Positions 1-6,111 of a stretch of 9,409 bases of DNA are shown here, piece after piece; the first letter of the stretch is position 1; each line of letters begins with the position of its first letter. This stretch comes from Flavobacteriaceae bacterium (GTDB lineage Bacteria; Bacteroidota; Bacteroidia; Flavobacteriales; Flavobacteriaceae). A model generated the notes under the pieces. The model had not been told where the DNA came from. It saw nothing but the letters and a program-made list of their open reading frames with translations, and did no database searches. The position numbers were made by a program, and so were the translations under genes. The DNA lies in assembly GCA_013003145.1 (NCBI GenBank), contig JABDLH010000166.1, forward strand, positions 1-9,409. The letters are read 5' to 3'.

Positions 1-113
1 TCGGAAACATATTGTAGGTCAAAAACATTTTCATAGGAAAAAGCCGGCTTGTCGGCCTGGCCATAGGAAAAAATGAACATCAGGCCAAAAAGGAAAAAGA
101 GTCTAAGGTGCAT
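1..113 (-). CDS. Exported protein N-terminus, probably S9-family (prolyl oligopeptidase/DPP-like) peptidase, partial
   Basis: The minus strand reads from an ATG at 113-111 without a stop to the left edge, giving 37 codons of a protein whose remainder lies outside the window. The first 20 residues form a clear Sec signal peptide: a basic start (MHLR), a hydrophobic core rich in F and L, then SYGQA before DKP, so cleavage after A20 is likely. The mature start, reading ...FSYENVFDLQYVS, resembles the beginning of secreted S9 serine peptidases of Bacteroidota. In those, this segment precedes an 'SPDG' beta-propeller blade. That family call is recognition of a short motif only; the catalytic domain is not visible. 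It lies 90 bases downstream of the ZIP gene on the same strand and may be read from it or from its own weak promoter. Confidence is high for an exported protein and moderate for the family. Confidence 0.6.
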   Translation of the reverse strand, partial: MHLRLFFLFGLMFIFSYGQADKPAFSYENVFDLQYVS

Positions 114-166
114 GGGTTTAATCTTTATTTACAAGAGATAAACATACACAAATGCCGGGCTATTTA

Positions 167-193
167 CAAAGCTAATATGTACAGGAGTTCAAA
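167..193 (-). promoter_or_regulatory. Weak candidate promoter for the exported peptidase
   Basis: On the minus strand TAGCTTTG (174-167) matches the Bacteroidota -7 consensus TAnnTTTG. TTTG at 193-190 could be the -33 element, but the spacer is only 15 bases, shorter than the usual 17-23. It would give a leader of about 50 bases. No convincing intrinsic terminator for the ZIP gene is visible in 114-203, so readthrough is equally possible. Confidence 0.25.
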
Positions 194-203
194 GCTGAGA
201 GGG

Positions 204-1025
204 TTAACCCAGACCGACATCCAAAGTCATCATGATGATAAACCCCCCGATGAATCCCATGGTTGCGAGATCTGTATACTTGTCCTGCTGGGTTTCCGGG
301 ATCACTTCTTCCACGACCACGAAGATCATGGCACCGGCAGCAAAAGAAAGCGCGTATGGAAGGATGGGTTCAAAAGTAAGAACAGCCCATGCACCGAGTA
401 CTGCCGCGATAGGTTCTACCAGTGCAGATGCCTGCCCGTAAGCAAAACATTTAAACCTGCTCAGCCCATGCCGCCTTAAGGGCATGGCCACTGCAAATCC
501 CTCGGGGAAATTCTGGAGGCCTATTCCCATGGCCAGGGCAACAGCTCCACCGATGCTGGCCCCGTCAAAACCTGCAGCAACACCTCCGAATAACACACCT
601 ACAGCTAAGCCCTCAGGGATATTATGAAGGGTGATAGCAAGAGTAAGTAGCGTAGTCCGCCTCCAGGGAGTTTTAATTCCTTCCTTCTCACTTTCCTTAA
701 AATTGATATGTAAATGAGGCAGTACCTTGTCCAGGGCAAATATAAATGCTGCCCCCAGCAAGAAGCCCACGGCAGCAGGAATTACTTTTACAAAGCCTTC
801 CCCCTCGCTCATCTCGATTCCCGGGGCCAACAGGCTCCAGAAACTAGCAGCCACCATAACACCGCCTGTAAAACCAAGCATGGAATCCAGTAGCGCCCTG
901 TTCATCCCTTTGAAGAAAAATACCAGTCCAGCCCCTGCAGCTGTTAATCCCCATGTAAAAAGAGTTGCCAGGAAAGCGGCCAGGATGGGATCAATGGATT
1001 CGAAATAGTCTATTATAACGTTCAT
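204..1025 (-). CDS. ZIP family divalent metal transporter
   Basis: A 273-residue inner-membrane protein of the ZIP (Zrt/Irt-like; ZupT/GufA-like) family, which moves Zn, Fe or Mn across the membrane. About eight hydrophobic segments are visible. The metal path signature is clear: HNIPEG at 134-139 in the fourth segment and QNFPEG at 171-176 in the fifth, supplying H134, N135, E138, Q171, N172 and E175. E204 in ALVEP sits 29 residues after E175, as a further ligand does in the bacterial ZIP of known structure. M57 in the second segment and E239/E240/E244 near the C-terminus may also belong to the path. A histidine pair (H104, H106) starts the cytoplasmic loop before HNIPEG, but the loop is short and not His-rich. 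The ATG overlaps the repressor stop as ATGA, so translation is probably coupled and both genes share one promoter. Pairing with a DtxR/MntR-type regulator suggests Mn or Fe, but Zn cannot be excluded. Confidence 0.93.
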   Translation of the reverse strand: MNVIIDYFESIDPILAAFLATLFTWGLTAAGAGLVFFFKGMNRALLDSMLGFTGGVMVAASFWSLLAPGIEMSEGEGFVKVIPAAVGFLLGAAFIFALDKVLPHLHINFKESEKEGIKTPWRRTTLLTLAITLHNIPEGLAVGVLFGGVAAGFDGASIGGAVALAMGIGLQNFPEGFAVAMPLRRHGLSRFKCFAYGQASALVEPIAAVLGAWAVLTFEPILPYALSFAAGAMIFVVVEEVIPETQQDKYTDLATMGFIGGFIIMMTLDVGLG

Positions 1026-1684
1026 GATTCTTCAGATGGTTTAAGGTATAAGTTAGAGGCGATCTGGTGCGAGACCAGCAGTTGCTCCCCGCCGATCCGG
1101 ATATGCATAGAATTATCAAATTCTTCCTTGTCAAGCACTTCGATCTGCTGCCCCAGGGCAATCTGGTTCTTATCGAGGAATTTTAAAAAGGTAGCGGACG
1201 AATCTTTTACTCCTACACATACGCCTTTACCCCCCACCGGCATTTTACTGAGTAACTCCTTATCCCTTTCCTTAAATTCGCCATTCTTCCCGGGAATAGG
1301 ATCTCCATGGGGGTCAAATTTGGGATGACCCAGTAAGGTGTCCAGGCGATCGATCAGCTTCTCACTGTTAATGTGTTCTAATTGTTCTGCTATCTCGTGT
1401 ACCTCGTCCCAGGTAAAATCGAGCTTTTCTACCAGGAAAACTTCCCAGAGGCGATGCTTCCGGATGATAGCCAGGGCGCTGTAACGGCCCGTTTCTGTCA
1501 GGGATACGCCCTGGTATTTTTTATAATTGACTAAATCCTTATCCGACAGCCTTTTCAACATATCAGTAACCGAAGACGGCTTGGTATCCATTTGTTCAGC
1601 AATGGCATTGGTCGATATGGTCCCCGTCCCCTGCCTGGAAAGGTGAAATATGGCTTTCAGATAATTTTCCTCGGAATGTGTCAC
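1022..1684 (-). CDS. DtxR/MntR family metal-dependent transcriptional repressor
   Basis: A 220-residue cytoplasmic regulator with the full three-part DtxR layout. There is a winged helix-turn-helix (about 1-70, with TKPSSVTDMLKRL at 34-46 as recognition region), a metal-binding dimerisation domain (about 72-140), and a FeoA/SH3-like C-terminal domain (about 148-216). Ligand candidates are H77, E81, H96, E100, E103 and H104, matching the H-x3-E and H-x3-E-x2-EH spacing of the family. E100 stands where DtxR has Cys and MntR has Glu. N7 stands where DtxR has Met and MntR has Asp, so the metal cannot be assigned safely. The start is GTG: an in-frame TAA lies three codons upstream, and the first helix, which carries ligand residues, begins at once. 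The gene leads an operon with the ZIP transporter and probably represses itself through the inverted repeat at 1733-1752. Confidence 0.93.
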   Translation of the reverse strand: MTHSEENYLKAIFHLSRQGTGTISTNAIAEQMDTKPSSVTDMLKRLSDKDLVNYKKYQGVSLTETGRYSALAIIRKHRLWEVFLVEKLDFTWDEVHEIAEQLEHINSEKLIDRLDTLLGHPKFDPHGDPIPGKNGEFKERDKELLSKMPVGGKGVCVGVKDSSATFLKFLDKNQIALGQQIEVLDKEEFDNSMHIRIGGEQLLVSHQIASNLYLKPSEES

Positions 1685-1687
1685 TGG

Positions 1688-1710
1688 TTTTTAGAATTTA
1701 TACAAAAATA
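1688..1710. promoter_or_regulatory. Degenerate second copy of the putative DtxR operator
   Basis: The ten bases TTTTTAGAAT at 1688-1697 repeat exactly those at 1733-1742, and both copies end in AAAAATA. Here the right arm is imperfect (ACAAAAA instead of CTAAAAA). The copy covers the -7 element of the repressor promoter and the start of its leader, so binding here would block transcription directly. This is inference from repetition and position only. Confidence 0.35.
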
Positions 1711-1732
1711 CATTTTTCGTCCATAAAACAAA
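1703..1732 (-). promoter_or_regulatory. Bacteroidota-type promoter of the repressor-ZIP operon
   Basis: On the minus strand TTTG (1732-1729), an 18-base spacer and TATTTTTG (1710-1703) match the Bacteroidota primary sigma consensus TTG-N17-23-TAnnTTTG. Transcription would start near 1698, leaving about 14 bases before the GTG at 1684 and no clear ribosome binding site. Confidence 0.65.
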
Positions 1733-1752
1733 TTTTTAGAATCACCTAAAAA
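1733..1752. promoter_or_regulatory. Putative DtxR-type operator (perfect inverted repeat)
   Basis: TTTTTAG (1733-1739), six bases, then CTAAAAA (1746-1752): both arms are perfect complements. Read on the minus strand the core is TTAGGTGATTCTAA, close to the TTAGG...CTAA pattern of DtxR/IdeR boxes. It abuts the -33 element of the regulator promoter, as expected for autorepression, and lies 140 bases before the crtY start. The A/T-rich arms mean some chance of coincidence. Confidence 0.55.
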
Positions 1753-1864
1753 TAACCCCCTTGCGATATTTATTGGTGGTAAACGAAGACTAGAATTAAG
1801 GAACATGGTCGGAATTAATCTTATTGTTGGCTTTTTCAGACTCCTGCGATATGCCTCTTCTTTG

Positions 1865-1872
1865 TACCTTTA
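1865..1872 (+). promoter_or_regulatory. Possible -7 element for the lycopene cyclase gene
   Basis: TACCTTTA differs by one base from TAnnTTTG and lies 20 bases before the ATG at 1893, a spacing like that of the other promoters here. No good TTG is found 17-23 bases upstream, so the assignment is weak. The rest of 1753-1864 shows no gene, repeat or hairpin I can support. Confidence 0.3.
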
Positions 1873-1892
1873 TGGTTTTGCGCGTTCAGCTT

Positions 1893-3035
1893 ATGGATAC
1901 TTATGATTTTATCATTATTGGCGCAGGTGCTGCCGGACTCCTCCTGGCCGATGTTCTCGGGAAAGATCCCTATTTCCGGGATAAGAACATATTATTGCTG
2001 GACAAGAACCCTAAAGATCAGAATGACAGGACCTGGTGTTTCTGGGAAAAAGGCGATGGAAATTTTGATGCTATCCTACATAAACGCTGGAATCATATTT
2101 ATTTCGGCGGTCAATCTTTTGATCAGCGATCAGACCTGTCACCCTATAGCTATAAAATGATCAGGGGAATCGATTTTTACCGGGAATATCTTTCGCGCAT
2201 ACAGCATTATCCCAATATTACTTTTCTTCCTGCTACTGTGGATAAGGTCGTTGAGCAAAAAGATGCTATAACCGTACATACTGATCGTGGAACCTACAGG
2301 GGGCAAAAATTGTTCAATAGTATTTTAGATGCCGATGCCATGTCTTCCCAGCAAAAGTTCCCGGTCTTAAAACAACATTTCCTGGGCTGGATAGTAAAAA
2401 CTGAAAAGCCCGTTTTTGATCAGGGGACAGCAACTTTTATGGATTTCTCCATACCACAGGAAGGGAATACACGATTTATGTATGTTTTGCCATTTTCCGC
2501 AACCGAGGCCCTGGTAGAATACACCCTGTTCTCCGCCGAGTTGCTACCTAAAACAGAATACGAGCAAGCCCTCAGGGCATACCTGGAAGATATATTGGAA
2601 GCAGGGAATTATACGATACAGGAAAAGGAGTACGGGCAGATCCCAATGACCTCATATGAATTCTGGTCTAAGAATACAGACAGGCATCTTTATATTGGAG
2701 TTGCCGGGGGATGGGCCAAAGCGAGTACCGGCTATACCTTTATGCGGACTTACAAGAAGGTGAAGGAATTGATCAACTACATGAAAGCCGACTCCCCGCT
2801 TTCTTCCTTTATTCAAAAAGACCGTTATTGGTATTACGATCTTTTGCTGCTGGACGTTCTTTATAAGAATAATGGTAAAGGCCACCTGCTGTTCGAGAGC
2901 CTGTTCCGGAAATGTGATACCGAGCTTATCTTAAAATTTCTCGATGAGGAAAGTACCATTACAGAGGATCTCAAAGTTATCGCTGCCTGTCCTAAAACCC
3001 CCTTTTTAAAAGCCTTGTTTGGCCGACTTTTTTAG
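1893..3035 (+). CDS. crtY: Lycopene beta-cyclase (CrtY type), FAD-dependent
   Basis: A 380-residue member of the lycopene cyclase family, which converts the linear ends of lycopene to beta-ionone rings (gamma- then beta-carotene) without net redox change. The N-terminus is a Rossmann dinucleotide fold, DFIIIGAGAAG, with GxGxxG at 10-15 and an acidic residue (D37) ending the second strand. Family motifs follow: DRTWCFWE at 45-52, FLGWIVKTEKPVF near 163-175, ATFMDF at 180-185, VEYTLFS at 208-214 (E209 probably aligns with the catalytic glutamate) and AGGWAKASTGYTF at 271-283. I chose the ATG at 1893 because the fold starts at once after it. An upstream in-frame TTG (1824) would add 23 residues unlike a signal or domain, and an ATG at 1850 would add 14 more. 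Length fits the family. The gene converges on a prenyl diphosphate synthase and overlaps its stop by four bases. Confidence 0.92.
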   Translation: MDTYDFIIIGAGAAGLLLADVLGKDPYFRDKNILLLDKNPKDQNDRTWCFWEKGDGNFDAILHKRWNHIYFGGQSFDQRSDLSPYSYKMIRGIDFYREYLSRIQHYPNITFLPATVDKVVEQKDAITVHTDRGTYRGQKLFNSILDADAMSSQQKFPVLKQHFLGWIVKTEKPVFDQGTATFMDFSIPQEGNTRFMYVLPFSATEALVEYTLFSAELLPKTEYEQALRAYLEDILEAGNYTIQEKEYGQIPMTSYEFWSKNTDRHLYIGVAGGWAKASTGYTFMRTYKKVKELINYMKADSPLSSFIQKDRYWYYDLLLLDVLYKNNGKGHLLFESLFRKCDTELILKFLDEESTITEDLKVIAACPKTPFLKALFGRLF

Positions 3036-4006
3036 ACGGTCCTGAACATCAGTTCTTCCCCTACGGCCCTCAGTGATTTTAGTGAATCTCCTTTTATCCC
3101 CGATGACAGCAGTTGTTCAAAAGCCAGCTCTGTATAGTTCTTGATCTCTTTTTTTATGTCATCCGCCGCCCCGCTCTCCAGGTAAATATCTTTAACCGCT
3201 CTCACTTTAGGATCTGGCTTGCCCGGTTTTATGGAGAACCAGTGCTGCAGTTCTGTTCGCTGCTCCTGGTCAGACAGCTCGAGCGATTTCAGGTAGAGGT
3301 ATGTTTTTTTATTAGCAATGATATCTCCGCCAACTTGTTTCCCGAATGTTTCCGGGTCCCCAAAAGCATCCAGGTAATCATCCTGTAACTGGAAGGCAAT
3401 CCCCAGGTTTAACCCATAGTGATAACAGGCGTCCTGCACTTGTGACGGAGCTCCGGCCAGGATGGCACCCATCTTCATTGCAGTACCCACCAGTACGGCA
3501 GTTTTGTTGGCGATCATCGTCAGGTAAAGGCTTATAGGCACCTCATCCTGCAATTCAAATTCCATATCATATTGCTGCCCCTCGCAAACCTCCCTCGCTG
3601 TTTGGCTGAAAAGCGTTACCAGCGATTTAAACTTTTCGGCTTCGTATTTCTCAAAAAGCTGGTAAGAAAGTATAAGCATGGCATCACCGGAGAGTATGCC
3701 CGTTGCCAGGTCCCATTTTTCATGAACGGTCACCTGCCCTCTCCTTACCGGGGCATTATCCATGATATCATCGTGCACCAGGGAAAAATTATGGAATAAT
3801 TCTAAAGCCACTGCCGCATCCATGGAATCTTCCACATCACCACCCAAAGCTTCCGCTGCCATCAGGGTAAGTGCAGGCCGCAGGCGTTTACCCCCAAGAC
3901 CCAGGATATAACGCATGGGTTCGTAAAGACCATCAGGCTCACCCGTCTTTATCCCGGTTTGCAGGAAGTCATCAATTGAACTTTTATACTGTAATAGGCT
4001 CTCCAA
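3032..4006 (-). CDS. Polyprenyl diphosphate synthase, probably geranylgeranyl diphosphate synthase
   Basis: A 324-residue trans-prenyltransferase that condenses isopentenyl diphosphate onto allylic diphosphates. Both Mg-binding aspartate motifs are intact: DDIMD at 79-83 with the following APVRRG, and DDYLD at 209-213. GGKRLRP at 38-44 binds diphosphate. F74, five residues before the first motif, is a bulky floor residue with S75 beside it. There is no two-residue insertion in the first motif. This combination is known from C20 synthases of the archaeal type and argues against a long-chain menaquinone-side-chain enzyme, which usually has a small residue there. The neighbouring lycopene cyclase supports a role in carotenoid precursor supply. 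The start is TTG at 4006; stops lie in frame at 4022-4024 and 4019-4021, leaving only TTG or ATT (4015) as usable starts upstream of M31, which is too late. FPP as product remains possible. Confidence 0.88.
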   Translation of the reverse strand: MESLLQYKSSIDDFLQTGIKTGEPDGLYEPMRYILGLGGKRLRPALTLMAAEALGGDVEDSMDAAVALELFHNFSLVHDDIMDNAPVRRGQVTVHEKWDLATGILSGDAMLILSYQLFEKYEAEKFKSLVTLFSQTAREVCEGQQYDMEFELQDEVPISLYLTMIANKTAVLVGTAMKMGAILAGAPSQVQDACYHYGLNLGIAFQLQDDYLDAFGDPETFGKQVGGDIIANKKTYLYLKSLELSDQEQRTELQHWFSIKPGKPDPKVRAVKDIYLESGAADDIKKEIKNYTELAFEQLLSSGIKGDSLKSLRAVGEELMFRTV

Positions 4007-4022
4007 GGCTGCAATTTTTTAT

Positions 4023-4051
4023 CAAAAATACATTAAATGCCTGCAATCAAA
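4023..4051 (-). promoter_or_regulatory. Bacteroidota-type promoter of the prenyl diphosphate synthase gene
   Basis: On the minus strand TTTG (4051-4048), a 17-base spacer and TATTTTTG (4030-4023) fit TTG-N17-23-TAnnTTTG. The predicted transcript begins near 4018, about 12 bases before the TTG start codon, with no Shine-Dalgarno sequence. The -7 octamer is identical to that of the repressor-ZIP operon. Confidence 0.6.
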
Positions 4052-4101
4052 AAGGTGAAAATCATTTCATACCATTCCCCCAGTGTTAACATAATGTAAA
4101 A

Positions 4102-4137
4102 CTTAGGAAACTTTTATTGTTTTTTTAGTTTCCTGAG
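4102..4137. promoter_or_regulatory. Putative TetR autoregulatory operator
   Basis: CTTAGGAAACT (4102-4112) and AGTTTCCTGAG (4127-4137) are complementary at 10 of 11 positions, with eight perfect inner pairs, around a 14-base A/T-rich spacer. Arm centres are 25 bases apart. The -33 TTG of the tetR promoter lies in the spacer and the right arm ends directly before the -7 box, so a bound dimer (or two) would mask the promoter. TetR-family operators are inverted repeats in such positions; this gap is longer than typical. Since no gene ends here, it is unlikely to be a terminator. Confidence 0.6.
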
Positions 4138-4146
4138 CTATATTTG
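4117..4146 (+). promoter_or_regulatory. Bacteroidota-type promoter of the tetR-efflux operon
   Basis: TTG (4117-4119), a 19-base spacer and TATATTTG (4139-4146) match the consensus fully. The box ends only eight bases before the ATG at 4155, so the leader would be about five bases: a nearly leaderless message. Confidence 0.7.
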
Positions 4147-4154
4147 CCGCTTCT

Positions 4155-4760
4155 ATGAAAGAACAAATACTTGAAAAAGCGACCGAATTGTTCCTAAGCA
4201 GGGGGTTTAAGAGCGTTACTATGGACGACCTGGCACAGGAAATGGGGATATCAAAAAAAACGATATACACTCATTTCAGCAATAAGACCCAGATTGTTAA
4301 GGACAGTGTGATGCATCTTTTTGACCAGATCTCTGCGGGGATATCACACATTTGCAGTCTTGGCAAGAACCCGATCGAAGAATTATACGAGATCAAAAAA
4401 TTTGCCATGACTCATTTAAAAGATGAACAGTCCTCTCCCCAGTTCCAACTCCAGAAATATTACCCGGCAATCTTTGAAACCATTCGCAATAAGCAGTTTG
4501 AACTGATGCAGGATTGCGTGGTTAAGAACCTGAAAATAGGTATTGAGCAAGGTATTTACCGCGAGAACATCAATATAGAATTCGTAGCCCGTATCTATTT
4601 TTCGGGGGTAAACAGTATAAAAGATCCCAATTTGTTCCCGGCGCAACTGTTTACTGCGAGGGAAATTATGGATATATACCTTGAATACCACCTCAGGGGG
4701 ATTGTCACCCCGAAAGGACGGACTATTTTAAATGAAATAATCAATTCTAATCAATTATAA
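4155..4760 (+). CDS. TetR/AcrR family transcriptional regulator of the RND efflux operon
   Basis: A 201-residue regulator with a typical N-terminal TetR DNA-binding domain: helix 1 EQILEKATELFLSRGF (3-18), then VTMDDLAQEMGIS (21-33) and recognition helix KKTIYTHFSNK (34-44). Residues 50-190 form the all-helical, poorly conserved ligand and dimer domain. Nothing in it reveals the ligand. The gene is first in the operon and its TAA shares a base with the ATG of the outer-membrane factor (TAATG at 4758-4762), so regulator and pump are co-expressed and probably translationally coupled. With the inverted repeat over its promoter this suggests negative autoregulation relieved by a pump substrate or a related signal. 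The ATG at 4155 is the natural start because the HTH begins within a few residues of it. Confidence 0.93.
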   Translation: MKEQILEKATELFLSRGFKSVTMDDLAQEMGISKKTIYTHFSNKTQIVKDSVMHLFDQISAGISHICSLGKNPIEELYEIKKFAMTHLKDEQSSPQFQLQKYYPAIFETIRNKQFELMQDCVVKNLKIGIEQGIYRENINIEFVARIYFSGVNSIKDPNLFPAQLFTAREIMDIYLEYHLRGIVTPKGRTILNEIINSNQL

Positions 4761-6094
4761 TGCAGCGATTTCTCCTATTACTAATCAGCCTTCTCTTCGG
4801 ACTACTGTTACAGGCACAAGAGACGACGACCTCCTATACCCTGGAAGAGGCGATCGCTTACGCTATTGCCCATAACTACAGTAGCCTGAATGCGAGTTTG
4901 GAAATTGAAGATGCCCAAAAGCAAAAATGGGAAACCATTGCCACGGGGCTACCACAGATCAGCGGAAGTGTCAGTTACCAGAACCAGCTAAAACAACCCG
5001 TTTCGCTTATCCCGGCCGAATTTTTCGGAGGGGAACCCGGTACTTTCCAACCGATCGTTTTCGGACAGCCGCAACAGGCAACAGCTACGGCGACCCTGAA
5101 ACAACAGATCTTTGATGGTTCTTACATCGTAGGGGTACAAGCGACCAAGGCTTTCCTGAGTTACAGCCAGAACAACAAAGAAAAGACAGAGCAAGAAGTT
5201 CGTAAAGCGGTAGTAGACGCTTATGGAAACGTACTCCTGGCCCGTCAAAGTGTAGATATCCTTGCCAAGAACGCAGCTACCCTGGAAAAGAATCTTTTTG
5301 AAACCCGGAAGATCTATGAAAACGGTCTGGGAGACGAAGAAAGTGTTGAGCAGCTCCAGATCACCCTATCCACCATTCAAAGCCAATTAAAAAATGCTGA
5401 GCGATTACAGGAAATCACCTTGCAGATGCTGAACGTGGTGATGGGACTCCCCCTGGACCATCCCACAGGTCTTACCCAGGACCTGGACGACCTGGTTGAA
5501 GCCGGTATAGCTCCACAGTTGCTTGAAAGTGAACTTACTTTAGAAAACAACGTAGACTACAAGTTGGCCAACAACCTCAACCAACAGCGTTATTACGAGT
5601 GGAAGCTGGCCAGAAGCCGAGCCCTGCCTACCCTGAATGCATTTGTCAATTACGGCTCTTCCGCTTTCAGTGAGGATTTCAGTTTTTTTGACGATGAGCA
5701 GCAATGGTTTGATTCCTCCGTACTGGGATTCGACCTCAGCATTCCCATTTTCAGTTCCTTTAAAAGGAGCGCAAGCACCCAAAGAGCAAAGATCGCCCTG
5801 GAACAGGCTAAGAACCAGCTAAAAGAAACCTCTTCGCAGCTAAAGCTTCAGCTGGATAAAGCCAAAAGCGATTACATCCTCGCTATAGAAAATTACCAGA
5901 CCAATAAGAAGAACCTGGCACTGGCCGAACGTATAGAGGATAAAAACCAGGTTAAATACCAGGAAGGCATCGCCTCTAGTTTTGAACTGCGGCAGGCCCA
6001 ACTACAATTATATACTACCCAACAGGAATACCTGCAATCCATGGTAGACGTGATCAATAAAAAAATAGAACTAGAAACAATACTGAACCTTTGA
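4760..6094 (+). CDS. TolC-like outer membrane efflux protein (OMF of tripartite RND pump)
   Basis: A 444-residue outer-membrane channel subunit; trimers of this family form the exit duct of tripartite pumps. A signal peptide (1-18, core LLLLISLLFGLLLQA, cleavage probably before QE) is followed by the start typical of the family, SYTLEEAIAYAIAHN at 25-39. Two outer-membrane efflux repeats are recognisable. The first has long helices near 130-225 and the second has the beta-strand-like segment LGFDLSIPIFSSF at 322-334, then helices to the end. YQEGIASSFELRQAQLQL at 400-417 is a strong family signature. No lipobox cysteine is present, unlike many proteobacterial OMFs. The start codon shares its A with the tetR stop; the stop is 17 bases before the adaptor ATG. 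Length is usual for Bacteroidota members. Confidence 0.93.
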   Translation: MQRFLLLLISLLFGLLLQAQETTTSYTLEEAIAYAIAHNYSSLNASLEIEDAQKQKWETIATGLPQISGSVSYQNQLKQPVSLIPAEFFGGEPGTFQPIVFGQPQQATATATLKQQIFDGSYIVGVQATKAFLSYSQNNKEKTEQEVRKAVVDAYGNVLLARQSVDILAKNAATLEKNLFETRKIYENGLGDEESVEQLQITLSTIQSQLKNAERLQEITLQMLNVVMGLPLDHPTGLTQDLDDLVEAGIAPQLLESELTLENNVDYKLANNLNQQRYYEWKLARSRALPTLNAFVNYGSSAFSEDFSFFDDEQQWFDSSVLGFDLSIPIFSSFKRSASTQRAKIALEQAKNQLKETSSQLKLQLDKAKSDYILAIENYQTNKKNLALAERIEDKNQVKYQEGIASSFELRQAQLQLYTTQQEYLQSMVDVINKKIELETILNL

Positions 6095-6111
6095 TACATA
6101 AACTTTCCAAC

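Noticed and set aside
114..203. Terminator or small RNA between the ZIP gene and the peptidase
   Set aside because: No G/C-rich hairpin with a T run on either strand; only a poorly spaced promoter-like box is seen.
108..479. 123-codon open frame on the plus strand
   Set aside because: Antisense to the ZIP transporter and the signal peptide of the peptidase; Cys/His-rich low-meaning sequence, no initiation signal.
1824..1892. TTG-initiated 23-residue N-terminal extension of the lycopene cyclase
   Set aside because: The dinucleotide-binding fold starts right after the ATG at 1893; the extension contains the candidate -7 box and no signal or domain.
3008..3033. Possible intrinsic terminator at the end of the lycopene cyclase gene (GCC...GGC followed by six T)
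   Set aside because: Only three paired bases in the stem, and the T run is the last phenylalanine codons; too weak to call.
6091..6111. TTG start of the adaptor overlapping the OMF stop
   Set aside because: Would place seven polar residues ahead of a canonical lipoprotein signal that begins at the ATG at 6112.
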